Shown here: piece by piece, positions 26,780 to 35,083 of the stretch
Layout: each line of letters opens with the position of its first letter
How positions within the stretch are numbered: the first letter of the stretch is position 1
From: Pelagibacterium luteolum
GTDB taxonomy: Bacteria > Pseudomonadota > Alphaproteobacteria > Rhizobiales > Devosiaceae
Reading direction: 5' to 3'
DNA length: 64,000 nt
Assembly: GCF_900100665.1 (NCBI RefSeq)
Contig: NZ_FNCS01000014.1
Location: 1-64,000, forward strand
Made by a program: the position numbers and the translations under genes
Notes under the pieces: generated by a model
Told to the model about the DNA's origin: nothing
Database searches by the model: none
The model's input: the letters and a program-made list of their open reading frames with translations, nothing else

Positions 26780-29227
26780 GTTGTCCTCCTCGGGATCGGG
26801 GATGCGGTTGGTGAGATCGGGGATCAGTTCGGCGGCCCAGGTGAGCCCGCGCGCCTCGAGCCAGGCGGCGAGAAAGCCGTCGCTGCCGTGCTCCGCGACG
26901 AGACTGGCGATCTGGGGCTGGTCGGTGCGGTCCGAGGCCGCGCATAGGGCGAGCCCAATGGGCCCGAGCCCCAGCTCAAAGAGCCGATTGCCGCGCCGGC
27001 TCTGACAGTAATAGTCGCGCTTTGGCGTCGCCTGGGCGATGATCTCGATCTGGCGATCATTGAGCCCGAAGCGGCGATAGATCGCCATGATCTGAGGCTC
27101 GATCGCCCGATCGTTGGGCAGCAATATCCGCGTGTGGCAGGAATCGACCACCTCAGCGGTGAGCGTGCTCTTTTCGAGCTGGGCCAGCGATTGGGTGGCG
27201 AACAGCACCGACGCGTTCTTTTTCCTGAGCGTCACCAGCCACTCGGCGAGCTGGCCGGAAAACCCGTCGTCTCCGAGCGCCAGCCAGCCCTCATCGACGA
27301 TGATCAGCGTGGGTCGGCCGTCGAGGCGCGCGGCAATGCGGTGAAACAGATAGGACAAGGTGGCCGGAGCGGCGCCGGTCTCCAGCAAGCCTTCGGTCTC
27401 GAAGGCGATCACCGAGCTGTCCCCGAGATGTTCGGCCTCGGCGTCGAGCAGCCGCCCCCAAGGACCGCCCACACAGTAGGGCTTGAGGGCGAGCTTCAGG
27501 TCATTGGACTGCAAAAGCACCGCCAGCCCGGTGATCGTCCTTTCTTCAATCGGCGCGGAGGCCAGCGAGGTGAGCGCCGACCAGACGAGTTCCTTGATCT
27601 GCGGCGTGACGGTGACGCCCTCGCGGTGCAGAATGGCGGCGATCCATTCGGCGGCCCAGGCGCGTTCGGCCTCCCCGTCGATGCGGGCCAGCGGTTGCAG
27701 CGCCACGAGATCGTCGGGGTCCTCGGAGAGCGTGCCGCCGAGATCGAACCATTCCCCGCCCATACCGAGACAGGCGGCGCGGATCGAGCCCCCAAAATCG
27801 AAGGCGAATACCTGGCTGTTCTCGTACCGCCGAAACTGAGCCGCCATCAAAGCGAGCAACACGGACTTGCCCGCGCCGGTCGGTCCAACCACCAACGTAT
27901 GGCCAACGTCGCCGACATGAAGCACGAAGCGGAAGGGCGTCGCCCCGGCCGTCTGGCCGTGGAACAACGGCGGTGCCTTGAAGTGCGCATCCTCGTCCGG
28001 TCCGGCCCAGACCGCCGAGAACGGGATCATGTGCGCCAGGTTCAGCGTCGAGATCGGCGGCTGGCGCACATTGGCGTAGCACTGGCCGGGGATAGAACCG
28101 AGCCAGGCTTCGATGGCGTTGAGTGTTTCGGGGATGACGGTGAAGTCGTGGGCCTGGACCAGCTTTTCGACAAGGCGCAGCTTCTCGGTGGCGATGGCCG
28201 GATCGGCGTCCCACACGGTGACGGTCGCGGTGATAAGGGCCTCGCCGATGGCATCCGAGCCCAGTTCCTGCAGGGCCATGTCGGCATCGAGCGCTTTGTT
28301 GGCGGCATCGCTGTCGAGCAGCGCGGCAGGCTCGTTGGTGACGATCTCCTTGATGATCGCGCCGATCGACTTGCGCTTGGCGAACCAGTGCCTCCGGATC
28401 TTGGTCAGCAGCCTTGTGGCGTCGGTCTTGTCCAGGAGAATGGCGCGCGTCGACCAGCGGTAGAGGAAGGCGAGACGATTGAGGTCGTCCAATATCCCCG
28501 GAAAGGTCGTTGCCGGAAAACCGATGACAGTCAGCGTACGGATATGGTGATCGCCCAGGCGCGGCTCGAGGCCGCCGACAAGCGGTTGGTCGGCGAGAAG
28601 CGCATCGAGGTGCATCGGAACGTCGGGGACCCGCACGCGCTGGCGATTGGTCGAGATGGTGGAATGCAGGTAAGTGAGCGTCTCGTCGTCATCGAGCCAG
28701 GCGAGCTCGCGCATGAAACTGTCGAGCAGGCCGAGCACGCGATCGGTGCGATCGATGAAGCCGCGCAGCAGGTCATGGGCATCGACGCCGGACTTTGATT
28801 TGCCCTCGTAGAGCCAGCTTTCCGCGCGTGACGCCTCCTCGGCGGGCGGCAGCCAAACGAAGGTCAGAAAATAGCTGCTCTCGAACAGCACGCCAGCTTC
28901 CTCGAACTGGGCCTTGCGTTCCGCGTCGAGCAGGGCCGAGGCGGGATCGGGAAACAGGCTTTCGGGATAGTCTCCTGCCGGATGACGCTGCGCCTCGAAG
29001 AACAGCGCCCAGCCCGAGCCGAGGCGGCGCAGCGCGTTGTTGAGCCGTCCGGTGGTGCCGACCAGCTCAGCCGGAGTGGCGCTGTCGAGATCCGGCCCGC
29101 GAAAGCGCGCTGTCCGCTGGAGCGAGCCATCCTTGTTGAGCACGACACCCGACGCGATGAGCGCGGCCCAGGGCAGATAGTCGGAAAGGAGGCGTCCTTT
29201 GCGGCGATATTCGGCGAGGTTGAGCAT
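25877..29227 (-). CDS. trbE: TrbE ATPase fused in frame to TrbJ
   Basis: One uninterrupted frame of 1116 codons covers what are normally two genes. Residues 1-816 are TrbE, the VirB4-type ATPase: CagE/TrbE N-terminal domain, Walker A VVGPTGAGKSVLLALMAAQF (about 448-467), Walker B LIIVDEGWLALGDDG, and FATQSLAQLEKS. Residues 817-1116 are TrbJ (VirB5-like minor pilus protein), with an export segment LRAGAVAALLAATAGTIAVL and the conserved FDPTNYGENVLAAARALEQI. No stop separates them, but Met817 (ATG at 26779) has a strong GAGGAGGA ribosome site 5 nt ahead, so free TrbJ can also be made. The fusion could be real or reflect a lost stop codon. Confidence 0.9.
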   Translation of the reverse strand: MLNLAEYRRKGRLLSDYLPWAALIASGVVLNKDGSLQRTARFRGPDLDSATPAELVGTTGRLNNALRRLGSGWALFFEAQRHPAGDYPESLFPDPASALLDAERKAQFEEAGVLFESSYFLTFVWLPPAEEASRAESWLYEGKSKSGVDAHDLLRGFIDRTDRVLGLLDSFMRELAWLDDDETLTYLHSTISTNRQRVRVPDVPMHLDALLADQPLVGGLEPRLGDHHIRTLTVIGFPATTFPGILDDLNRLAFLYRWSTRAILLDKTDATRLLTKIRRHWFAKRKSIGAIIKEIVTNEPAALLDSDAANKALDADMALQELGSDAIGEALITATVTVWDADPAIATEKLRLVEKLVQAHDFTVIPETLNAIEAWLGSIPGQCYANVRQPPISTLNLAHMIPFSAVWAGPDEDAHFKAPPLFHGQTAGATPFRFVLHVGDVGHTLVVGPTGAGKSVLLALMAAQFRRYENSQVFAFDFGGSIRAACLGMGGEWFDLGGTLSEDPDDLVALQPLARIDGEAERAWAAEWIAAILHREGVTVTPQIKELVWSALTSLASAPIEERTITGLAVLLQSNDLKLALKPYCVGGPWGRLLDAEAEHLGDSSVIAFETEGLLETGAAPATLSYLFHRIAARLDGRPTLIIVDEGWLALGDDGFSGQLAEWLVTLRKKNASVLFATQSLAQLEKSTLTAEVVDSCHTRILLPNDRAIEPQIMAIYRRFGLNDRQIEIIAQATPKRDYYCQSRRGNRLFELGLGPIGLALCAASDRTDQPQIASLVAEHGSDGFLAAWLEARGLTWAAELIPDLTNRIPDPEEDNMTNDPRIVTTDHSTRVLLPEDGETGFLDVAPARDIAAHKRSRRNDTIRSVLLRAGAVAALLAATAGTIAVLIPAPASAFIFGPSIVFDPTNYGENVLAAARALEQINNQIVSLQNEATMLLNQARNLTSLPTSLLSDIQSNHTRMQMLLRQAERLAYDVQSIEQVFQQSYSGFASGQTDAQLVDTARARWQDSVQAFEHALQVGAGAVGNIEQSQRQTGQLVDASQSAVGALQAVQAGNQLIAVQSQQLSDLTALLAAQGRADAIEQARQAAEYEQAQEHFSRFMAGTPYQPQFVRMFGN

Positions 29228-29239
29228 TTTGATCCTCCC

Positions 29240-29509
29240 TCACACGCGCAGATAGCTGGGGTAACGCAGGTGTCGGCGGGCAACGTCGACGAACTGCGCG
29301 TCGTGGCGCGTGGCCCAGAGTGCGGCCGCATGACCGAGAACAAACAGCACCAGGCCGACAATCCAGAGTTGAAGACCGAGCCCGATCGCCGCGGCCAACG
29401 TGCCGTTGGTGATGGCGATGGCCCGCGGCACGCCAGCCACGAGAATCTGTTCGGTGACGGCCCGATGGACGGGTGCGAAAAACCCGGCAATGGATGTGTT
29501 CGCGTCCAT
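29240..29509 (-). CDS. trbD: Conjugal transfer protein TrbD (VirB3-like)
   Basis: A small 89-residue protein with two adjacent membrane helices (about residues 28-60: TLAAAIGLGLQLWIVGLVLFVL) and the family ending WATRHDAQFVDVARRHLRYP. TrbD associates with the TrbE ATPase at the inner membrane; some species fuse VirB3 and VirB4. It starts with an ATG that touches the trbC stop, and lies 12 bp before trbE. Confidence 0.94.
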   Translation of the reverse strand: MDANTSIAGFFAPVHRAVTEQILVAGVPRAIAITNGTLAAAIGLGLQLWIVGLVLFVLGHAAALWATRHDAQFVDVARRHLRYPSYLRV

Positions 29510-29850
29510 CAGGCCACCACCAGGCCGCCGCCGAAGGAGAAAAACGACAGGAAAAACGAGCTGGCCGCGAAGGCTATGGAGAGACCAAAGACGATCTGGA
29601 TCGCTCGGCGGATACCCCCAGAGGTATCCCCGAACGCCAGCCCGATGCCGGTCAGGATGATGATGATCACGGCAAAGATCTTGGCGACCGGCCCCTCGAT
29701 GGATTCGAGGATGGTTTGCAACGGCCCTTCCCAGGGCATGGAGGATCCGGCGGCATAGGCCGGCGCCAGCATCAGCGTGGTGAAGGCGCAGGTGAGCGAA
29801 GAACGGGAGAGGAGTGCGCGGAAGCGCCGGGCCGCAGGGGCGTGGTTCAC
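29509..29850 (-). CDS. trbC: Conjugal transfer pilin TrbC (VirB2-like)
   Basis: The 113-residue pilin precursor has a signal peptide (about 1-34, cleaved after AYA) and two hydrophobic helices: AKIFAVIIIILTGIGLAFG and FGLSIAFAASSFFLSFFSFGGG. Related TrbC pilins are cyclised by the TraF peptidase, and a TraF gene is present at 46100. The start is the GTG at 29850, which overlaps the trbB stop by 4 bp. Upstream sequence in this frame is TrbB coding sequence, so a longer reading is not real. Confidence 0.92.
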   Translation of the reverse strand: MNHAPAARRFRALLSRSSLTCAFTTLMLAPAYAAGSSMPWEGPLQTILESIEGPVAKIFAVIIIILTGIGLAFGDTSGGIRRAIQIVFGLSIAFAASSFFLSFFSFGGGLVVA

Positions 29851-30851
29851 GGCAGGAATCCTTTCTTGGGGGAGCGGGAGGATTTGGGCTGGGCCGCCGG
29901 GACGATGAGATAGTCGCCCGTCGCTACGTCGAGCCCCGCGACGAAGCCGAGCTCGACCAGTTTTCGCGAGGGACCGTGCCCGGCGAGGACGGCAACCACA
30001 TCGACGGTTTCCGCGATGAGCGGGCGCGGCACGGTGACCACGGCCTCGGCGATCAATTGCTCGAGGCGGCGTAATGCGCCCTGCACCGATCCGGCGTGGA
30101 GCGTGCCGATGCCGCCGGGATGGCCCGTGGACCATGCCTTGAGCAGGTCGAGGGCCTCCGGTCCGCGCACCTCTCCGATCGGGATACGGTCGGGACGCAG
30201 ACGGAGGGCGGAGCGCACCAAGTCGGTGAGCGAGGCCACGCCGTCTTTTGTGCGCAGCGCGATTAGGTTGGGAGCGGCGCATTGCAGCTCGCGCGTGTCC
30301 TCGATCAGGACGATGCGGTCGGTAGTCTTTGCAACTTCGGCGAGGAGCGCGTTGACCAGGGTGGTTTTGCCGGTGGAGGTGCCGCCGGCGACGATGATGT
30401 TGCGGCGCTCGATCACGGCCCGGCTCAGGAACGCGGCCTGGCCCTCGGACATGATGCCGGACGCCGCATAGTCGTCGAGGGTGAATACGGAAATCGCCGG
30501 CTTGCGGATGGCGAAGCTGGGCGCCGTCACCACGGGGGGCAGCAAGCCCTCGAAGCGCTCGCCGCTCTCGGGGAGCTCGGCCGAGACGCGGGGAGAACCG
30601 GGATGAACTTCAGCGCCGACGTGATGGGCAACTAGCCGGACGATGCGCTCGCCATCCTCAGGCGGCATGGTGGCGCCGCTATCAGCAAGCCCCTCGCGCA
30701 GGCGATCAACCCAGATGCGGCCGTCGGGATTGAGCATAACTTCGATGATGGCGGGGTCAGACAGCAGCTCGCCGATGACCGGACCCAGCGCCGTGCGCAG
30801 CATGCGCGCGCCGCGGGACGATGCGGAAATAGTAGAAACTGATTTGCCCAT
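29847..30851 (-). CDS. trbB: Conjugal transfer ATPase TrbB (VirB11-like)
   Basis: The 334-residue hexameric traffic ATPase energises assembly and substrate transfer. It shows an N-terminal domain with [13 protein letters not shown], Walker [17 protein letters not shown] (about residue 165), an Asp box [15 protein letters not shown], and Walker B/His box [29 protein letters not shown]. It is the first gene of the trb operon. A short motif upstream (30961-30975) recurs ahead of traG. Confidence 0.96.
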   Translation of the reverse strand: MGKSVSTISASSRGARMLRTALGPVIGELLSDPAIIEVMLNPDGRIWVDRLREGLADSGATMPPEDGERIVRLVAHHVGAEVHPGSPRVSAELPESGERFEGLLPPVVTAPSFAIRKPAISVFTLDDYAASGIMSEGQAAFLSRAVIERRNIIVAGGTSTGKTTLVNALLAEVAKTTDRIVLIEDTRELQCAAPNLIALRTKDGVASLTDLVRSALRLRPDRIPIGEVRGPEALDLLKAWSTGHPGGIGTLHAGSVQGALRRLEQLIAEAVVTVPRPLIAETVDVVAVLAGHGPSRKLVELGFVAGLDVATGDYLIVPAAQPKSSRSPKKGFLP

Positions 30852-30960
30852 GATCGGCCCCGTTCAGGCCGTCCGCGACCTATGCGGACGGCGACGGGTC
30901 AATCAAGAAAACCGGAAAACCGGCGCGCGCAATAGCGGACCTTCGGCGGTCATAAAGGGG

Positions 30961-30975
30961 CGAAAAAATACTTGC
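30961..30975 (-). promoter_or_regulatory. Shared conjugation promoter motif upstream of trbB
   Basis: On the minus strand this reads GCAAGTATTTTTTCG, 110 bp ahead of the trbB start. The same 15-mer with one mismatch is found upstream of traG. The two genes now lie about 9 kb apart, so coordinated control of both operons is plausible. Confidence 0.5.
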
Positions 30976-31079
30976 TCAGGCGTAGATCGCCCCGGCGCTC
31001 ACCTCGCGAAGCCAGGCAAAATGGCCATTCACGCCATATCGGTCACGCCACCGATTCGGAGACGACGGTGACCGACCGG

Positions 31080-31988
31080 CTATGCGTCCATCTCGTTGCG
31101 ACCGCCATTGCGGAGCATATTAAGGAAGATATTGAGGGCGGGATTGTCGTTGTCTTCGCGCCAGCAGGCCGAATACCCGATGCGGGAGGCGGCCATGCCT
31201 TCGCGCATCTCGCGGAAGGTGACGCCGATGCCGGGAAGGATGGCGGACTCGCATTGCAGACTGACGCCGGCGCCGATGCCGACGAAGTTCAACACGTCCT
31301 CGCGATTGACCCGCATGATGGTGATATCGGGCCGCCTGCCGGGCGAGGCCAGCCTGGCGGTGAGCATATGGGCAAGGTCGGGACCGGGATCGTGGCGGCT
31401 GAACAGGAATTTCTCTCCCAGTAGGTCGGTCCAGTAGAGATAGTCCCGTTCGGCGAGCTTATGGTCCTCCGGGAGGACCGCCATGACACGGTCGGACCAG
31501 AGGGGCAAGACTTTGAGAGTGTCGCAGGCGCTCGCTTCGGTCCCCAGAACGGCAAGATCGAGGGCGCCCATGCGGACTGAACGCGCCAGGTCGTCGAATC
31601 CGGCGACTAGGGGGACGATACCAATATCGGGATGGGATTTGATCATCGATCTGAACGCGGCGCGCAGGGCGCCGTTGGTCAGGGACTTGTAATAGCCCAC
31701 CGAGATGGTGCCGTAGGTTCCCGCCGCCCCCGATTTCAGCCGCTCCTCCATCTGCGCAAACTCGCCGAGGATGCGATCGGCCGAGCGGATATAATTCCAG
31801 CCCAGCTCGGACGGCCGGGCGCCCGATTGCCCCCGGTGGAATAACCTGACCCCATAGTGCTGCTCGATGGCGGCGATCTGGTCGGAGATGACGGGCTGGC
31901 TCACCCCGGCCGCCTCGGCGGCCCTTCTGAAGCTGCCGGTGCGGGCGATCAGACTCATATAATAGAGATGGCGAAGCGTGATGATCAT
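31080..31988 (-). CDS. LysR-family transcriptional regulator
   Basis: The 302-residue protein has the N-terminal LysR helix-turn-helix (GSFRRAAEAAGVSQPVISDQIAAIEQHYG, about 16-45) and a periplasmic-binding-like effector domain (about 90-290). The ATG at 31988 is preferred to the TTG six codons earlier. It lies in the accessory block inserted between trbB and copG-traG. The next gene upstream points the same way, so there is no divergent partner that would reveal its target. Confidence 0.9.
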   Translation of the reverse strand: MIITLRHLYYMSLIARTGSFRRAAEAAGVSQPVISDQIAAIEQHYGVRLFHRGQSGARPSELGWNYIRSADRILGEFAQMEERLKSGAAGTYGTISVGYYKSLTNGALRAAFRSMIKSHPDIGIVPLVAGFDDLARSVRMGALDLAVLGTEASACDTLKVLPLWSDRVMAVLPEDHKLAERDYLYWTDLLGEKFLFSRHDPGPDLAHMLTARLASPGRRPDITIMRVNREDVLNFVGIGAGVSLQCESAILPGIGVTFREMREGMAASRIGYSACWREDNDNPALNIFLNMLRNGGRNEMDA

Positions 31989-32093
31989 TACGCCAACCTG
32001 CGACAAACCTCAGCGCACCGGCCGCTTCATGCATCTTTTTCGATGATCGCCGAACTGGCTAACACACGGAACTTGAGTAATCTTCACCTGCTT

Positions 32094-33029
32094 TCAACCT
32101 GAATGTTCGGCTACATGCACGAGCTTGGCCTTGATGTTCGGCAAGGCGGTCTCGGTCGCTCTACCCCCTTCGGCAATCGCCGCCTCAGCGCGATGAAAGT
32201 CCATCAGCCCCATATCGATAACACGCGGCAGGATCTGAACATGGGGCGGCTCGCCGGCAAGCCGCGATCGGGTGATGTGATCCTGCATGATATTGATCGC
32301 ATTGGCCAACACGTCGAAATAGCCTGGCGTCGTGCCGCTGGTGCCGAACAGTTTGAAGCCAGATGCTTGCGCGCGCAGGGAGGCCGGCATGGATATGATC
32401 GCGTCCAGCAGATTGCTGCCCTTCGCGGAAGAGGCCTGATTGGAAGTGTCTTCAGTTCGGGTCAGGCGCCGGCCAAGAAGATCTTCATTGAGATTGACGG
32501 CGATGATGAAGTCTGCGCCCATCGCCCGGCAAAGCGACACAGGCACCGGATTGACCAAACCGCCATCGACCAGCCATCGCCCTTCAATTTCAGTCGGGCT
32601 AAAGATGCCCGGCAAGGCGATGGAAGCACGAATAGCCTTGTCCAGCGCTCCACTTTGAAGCCACACTTCGCGTCCTGTCGTCAGGTCGGTAGCGACGGCT
32701 CCGAAGGGTACACCAAGCGTTTCGATGTCGCGCGACACTTCGAGATCGCCCAGCCATTTGACGATGCGCATCCCGTCCACTAACCCGCCAGCCAGAAGGC
32801 TGACGTCGATCATCGACGTGACGACCTTCCGGTCCGCGGTAACCGCCCAAGCCTTGAGTTCCGCAAGGCGGCCGCTGGCATACGCCCCGCCGACCAACGC
32901 GCCCATGGACGTGCCACACACGATGTCCGGGACGATGCCTGCGTCCAGTAGCGCCTCCAAGACGCCGATATGAGACCATCCGCGTGCGGCACCGCTCCCT
33001 AAGGCCAGACCTACCTTGATCTGTTTCAA
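32094..33029 (-). CDS. Patatin-like phospholipase, RssA type
   Basis: The 311-residue protein has the patatin catalytic dyad: Ser in the nucleophile elbow CGTSMGALVGG and Asp in the DGG motif WLVDGGLVNPVP, plus the oxyanion Gly-rich loop GLALGSGAARGWSHIG. Patatins hydrolyse acyl esters of membrane lipids. The frame is open further upstream, but the likely promoter (-10 TATACA around 33116-33121, overlapping a TetR operator) lies inside that extension. The TTG at 33029, with GGGAG ahead of it, is therefore the best start. It is divergent from tetR and shares its operator with the RND operon. Confidence 0.82.
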   Translation of the reverse strand: MKQIKVGLALGSGAARGWSHIGVLEALLDAGIVPDIVCGTSMGALVGGAYASGRLAELKAWAVTADRKVVTSMIDVSLLAGGLVDGMRIVKWLGDLEVSRDIETLGVPFGAVATDLTTGREVWLQSGALDKAIRASIALPGIFSPTEIEGRWLVDGGLVNPVPVSLCRAMGADFIIAVNLNEDLLGRRLTRTEDTSNQASSAKGSNLLDAIISMPASLRAQASGFKLFGTSGTTPGYFDVLANAINIMQDHITRSRLAGEPPHVQILPRVIDMGLMDFHRAEAAIAEGGRATETALPNIKAKLVHVAEHSG

Positions 33030-33122
33030 AGCTTGCTGCTCCCTACACTCAATGCCCCTTCCGGGCCGGCAAATCAGAACTGGCAGGCATTGCTGGTAAC
33101 CAGTGTGGTTGCGAATGTATAA

Positions 33123-33142
33123 TTGACTTGCTAGATAGTCAA
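33123..33142. promoter_or_regulatory. TetR operator 1, over the patatin promoter
   Basis: TTGACT-N8-AGTCAA. On the minus strand the first half doubles as a -35 box, with TATACA 15 bp downstream as a possible -10, so a bound repressor would cover the patatin promoter. The same half-sites and spacing occur at 33954-33973. Confidence 0.75.
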
Positions 33143-33259
33143 TGAAGTGAGCGCGGGAACTTTCGATCTCAGGCATGCTGTCCCATGATGGGAGAAATGA
33201 AAAATCCCAAGCCATCACCAGACAAGACGGTCACTGTCAGGGCCGACAGGAGGTAGAAT

Positions 33260-33874
33260 ATGCCCGATCTAGGCAAGCGTGCCCGGCAAAAGCTCGAACG
33301 GCCGAGAGAAATTCTCGAGGCGGCGGTCGAGGAATTCGTACGCAAGGGCTATATGGCCACGCGCGTTGAGGACGTCGCCAAGGCGGTCGGGGTGACCAAG
33401 GGAACAGTCTACTTCTACTTCGAGACCAAGGAAGCGCTGTTCAACGCCGTCATCCGCCATTTCGCCCCGGTTTTCGAGACCACGACCGAGGTGCCGGCGG
33501 ACAAACAGGTCGCCGAGCTGTTGTCGGAATCGCTGACCGATCTTTACGCCAGGATCACAAGGGAACGACGTACTCGGGAGATCTTCCACCTGCTGGTGGC
33601 GGAAGGGCGACACTTCCCGCAATTGCTGGACGACTATTTCGTCGAGTTCCTGCAACCCTCCATCGACCGGCTCAAGGCGCTGCTGGCGCTCGGCGTGAAG
33701 CGAGGGGAATTCCGGGCTAACGCTTTGGAGGGGACGACGGAAATCCTCCTCTCTCCCGCTGTGCTTGCCAATGTGTGGACGGTCGTTTTCAGCGACCGGC
33801 GGCCCATCGACCATAATAAATACCTGGCCAACTACCGCGATCTCGTCTTCCACGGTCTCAAGTCGCCCCGCTGA
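33260..33874 (+). CDS. TetR-family transcriptional regulator of the RND operon
   Basis: The 204-residue protein has the TetR helix-turn-helix near residues 20-60 (VEDVAKAVGVTKGTVYFYFETKEALFNAVI) and a helical ligand domain that resembles the TetR C-terminal class found with RND pumps (SDRRPIDHNKYLANYRDLVFHGL). AGGAGGT precedes the ATG. Matching dyads flank the gene on both sides, one in front of the divergent patatin gene and one in front of the adaptor-pump operon. It is thus the likely local repressor of both. Confidence 0.93.
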   Translation: MPDLGKRARQKLERPREILEAAVEEFVRKGYMATRVEDVAKAVGVTKGTVYFYFETKEALFNAVIRHFAPVFETTTEVPADKQVAELLSESLTDLYARITRERRTREIFHLLVAEGRHFPQLLDDYFVEFLQPSIDRLKALLALGVKRGEFRANALEGTTEILLSPAVLANVWTVVFSDRRPIDHNKYLANYRDLVFHGLKSPR

Positions 33875-33953
33875 AACGGGGTTTGGACACGTTCGCTCCG
33901 AACGGCACGGCGAGGTTCACTGGTCGCCCGACGGTGATCTCGTCACAAACTCA

Positions 33954-33973
33954 TTGACTTTCCAGTAAGTCAA
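33954..33973. promoter_or_regulatory. TetR operator 2, over the RND promoter
   Basis: TTGACT-N8-AGTCAA, same geometry as the site at 33123 (here the arms extend to 7 bp). TTGACT can serve as -35, and the AT-rich TTATAT just after the dyad as -10, about 30 bp before the first adaptor gene. Binding would block RNA polymerase. Confidence 0.8.
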
Positions 33974-34006
33974 ATTATATCCGCCGCGACGTTCTGGAGA
34001 CGACGC

Positions 34007-35083
34007 ATGAAGTTATGGCTGACACGAATTCCGCTCCTTGGAATCCTGCTGGCGATCCCGCTAACGACAACCGCGGAACAGGCCGTCAGCGCGCCCAGAG
34101 TCAATGTGGTGCCTGTGGAGCGTGGCCACTATGCGCCGGCGCTGACCATGACAGGAGAGGTTCAGGCTCAAAAAACCAGCGCGTTATCTTTTTCAACGAG
34201 CGGGCGAGTTATCGCGTGGATGTTCGACGTTGGCGACCGGGTTGCTGAAGGGGCCGCGCTTGCCAGACTTGATGCGAGCCAGCAGGAGGCGGCCGTCGCA
34301 GCAGCGGAGGCAAATCTCTCTGCCGCAAGAGCACAACTGGAACAGGCTGAGGCCCACCATGACCGCGCCCAGAGATTGTTCGAGCAGGGCAATACGACCC
34401 TTGCGGGTCTAGATGAGGCCGTAACGGCGTTTCGCGTCGCGCAAGAGGCGGTCGTCGCCGGGGAAGCGCAACTGGCCGCAGCGGAAAAAAGGCTGGAAGA
34501 CACCGTGTTGCGCGCGCACGCCGCCGGGATCATTACCAGTCGCGTCGTCGATACCGGGCAAGTGGTGCAGGCGATGCAGCCGATCTTCTCGTTGGCCGAG
34601 AACGGCGCACGCTACGCGGTCTTCGACGTTCACGAACGGGCGCTTCTCACGATACCCGACGAGATCGTGATCGCGTTGAGTCTCGCGACGGATCGATCGC
34701 AATCCTATAACGGAATACTCCGTGAAATCTCCCCCGTACTCGATCCGCTTTTGGGGACCGTTCGAGTGAAAGTCGAGATAGAAGAGGCACACGAACTGCC
34801 ATTGGGCGCGACAATCATCGGCGCCGCATCGGGACAGCCCACAGAAGCGATCATCTTACCGGTGGAGACCCTGGCCTCGATCGAGGGGCGCTCCGCGGTG
34901 TGGGTCGTTGATCCGATGTCCGAGACGGTAGAGGCGCGGGAAATATCGATACTCGATGTCACGGACGGTTCCATCGTCCTTCCAGTGGATGCCCTGCCTG
35001 AGGGAACGCTCGTCGTCAGCAAGGGCCCCAGGTCCTTGCGCGCCGGCCAGACGGTGGCCTTTGCCGAGGGGAGCGAGCCGTGA
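34007..35083 (+). CDS. RND efflux periplasmic adaptor (first of two)
   Basis: The 358-residue membrane fusion protein has a signal peptide (about 1-24) and a lipoyl/barrel-sandwich half around GEVQAQKTSALSFSTSGRV. A long alpha-hairpin (about 85-165, Ala/Glu-rich, LEQAEAHHDRAQRLFEQGNT) reaches the outer-membrane channel. The second lipoyl half and beta-barrel domain follow. It is the first gene of an operon of two adaptors and a pump, with a 4-bp overlap to the next. The arrangement recalls Pseudomonas TriABC, in which both adaptors are required. Confidence 0.92.
   Translation: MKLWLTRIPLLGILLAIPLTTTAEQAVSAPRVNVVPVERGHYAPALTMTGEVQAQKTSALSFSTSGRVIAWMFDVGDRVAEGAALARLDASQQEAAVAAAEANLSAARAQLEQAEAHHDRAQRLFEQGNTTLAGLDEAVTAFRVAQEAVVAGEAQLAAAEKRLEDTVLRAHAAGIITSRVVDTGQVVQAMQPIFSLAENGARYAVFDVHERALLTIPDEIVIALSLATDRSQSYNGILREISPVLDPLLGTVRVKVEIEEAHELPLGATIIGAASGQPTEAIILPVETLASIEGRSAVWVVDPMSETVEAREISILDVTDGSIVLPVDALPEGTLVVSKGPRSLRAGQTVAFAEGSEP

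Noticed and set aside
27134-28798. 554-codon open frame opposite trbE
   Set aside because: Antisense shadow; the TrbE ATPase motifs are on the other strand.
32094-33218. Longer patatin protein beginning at 33218
   Set aside because: The extension would start upstream of the probable promoter and operator and lacks family similarity; TTG 33029 fits better.
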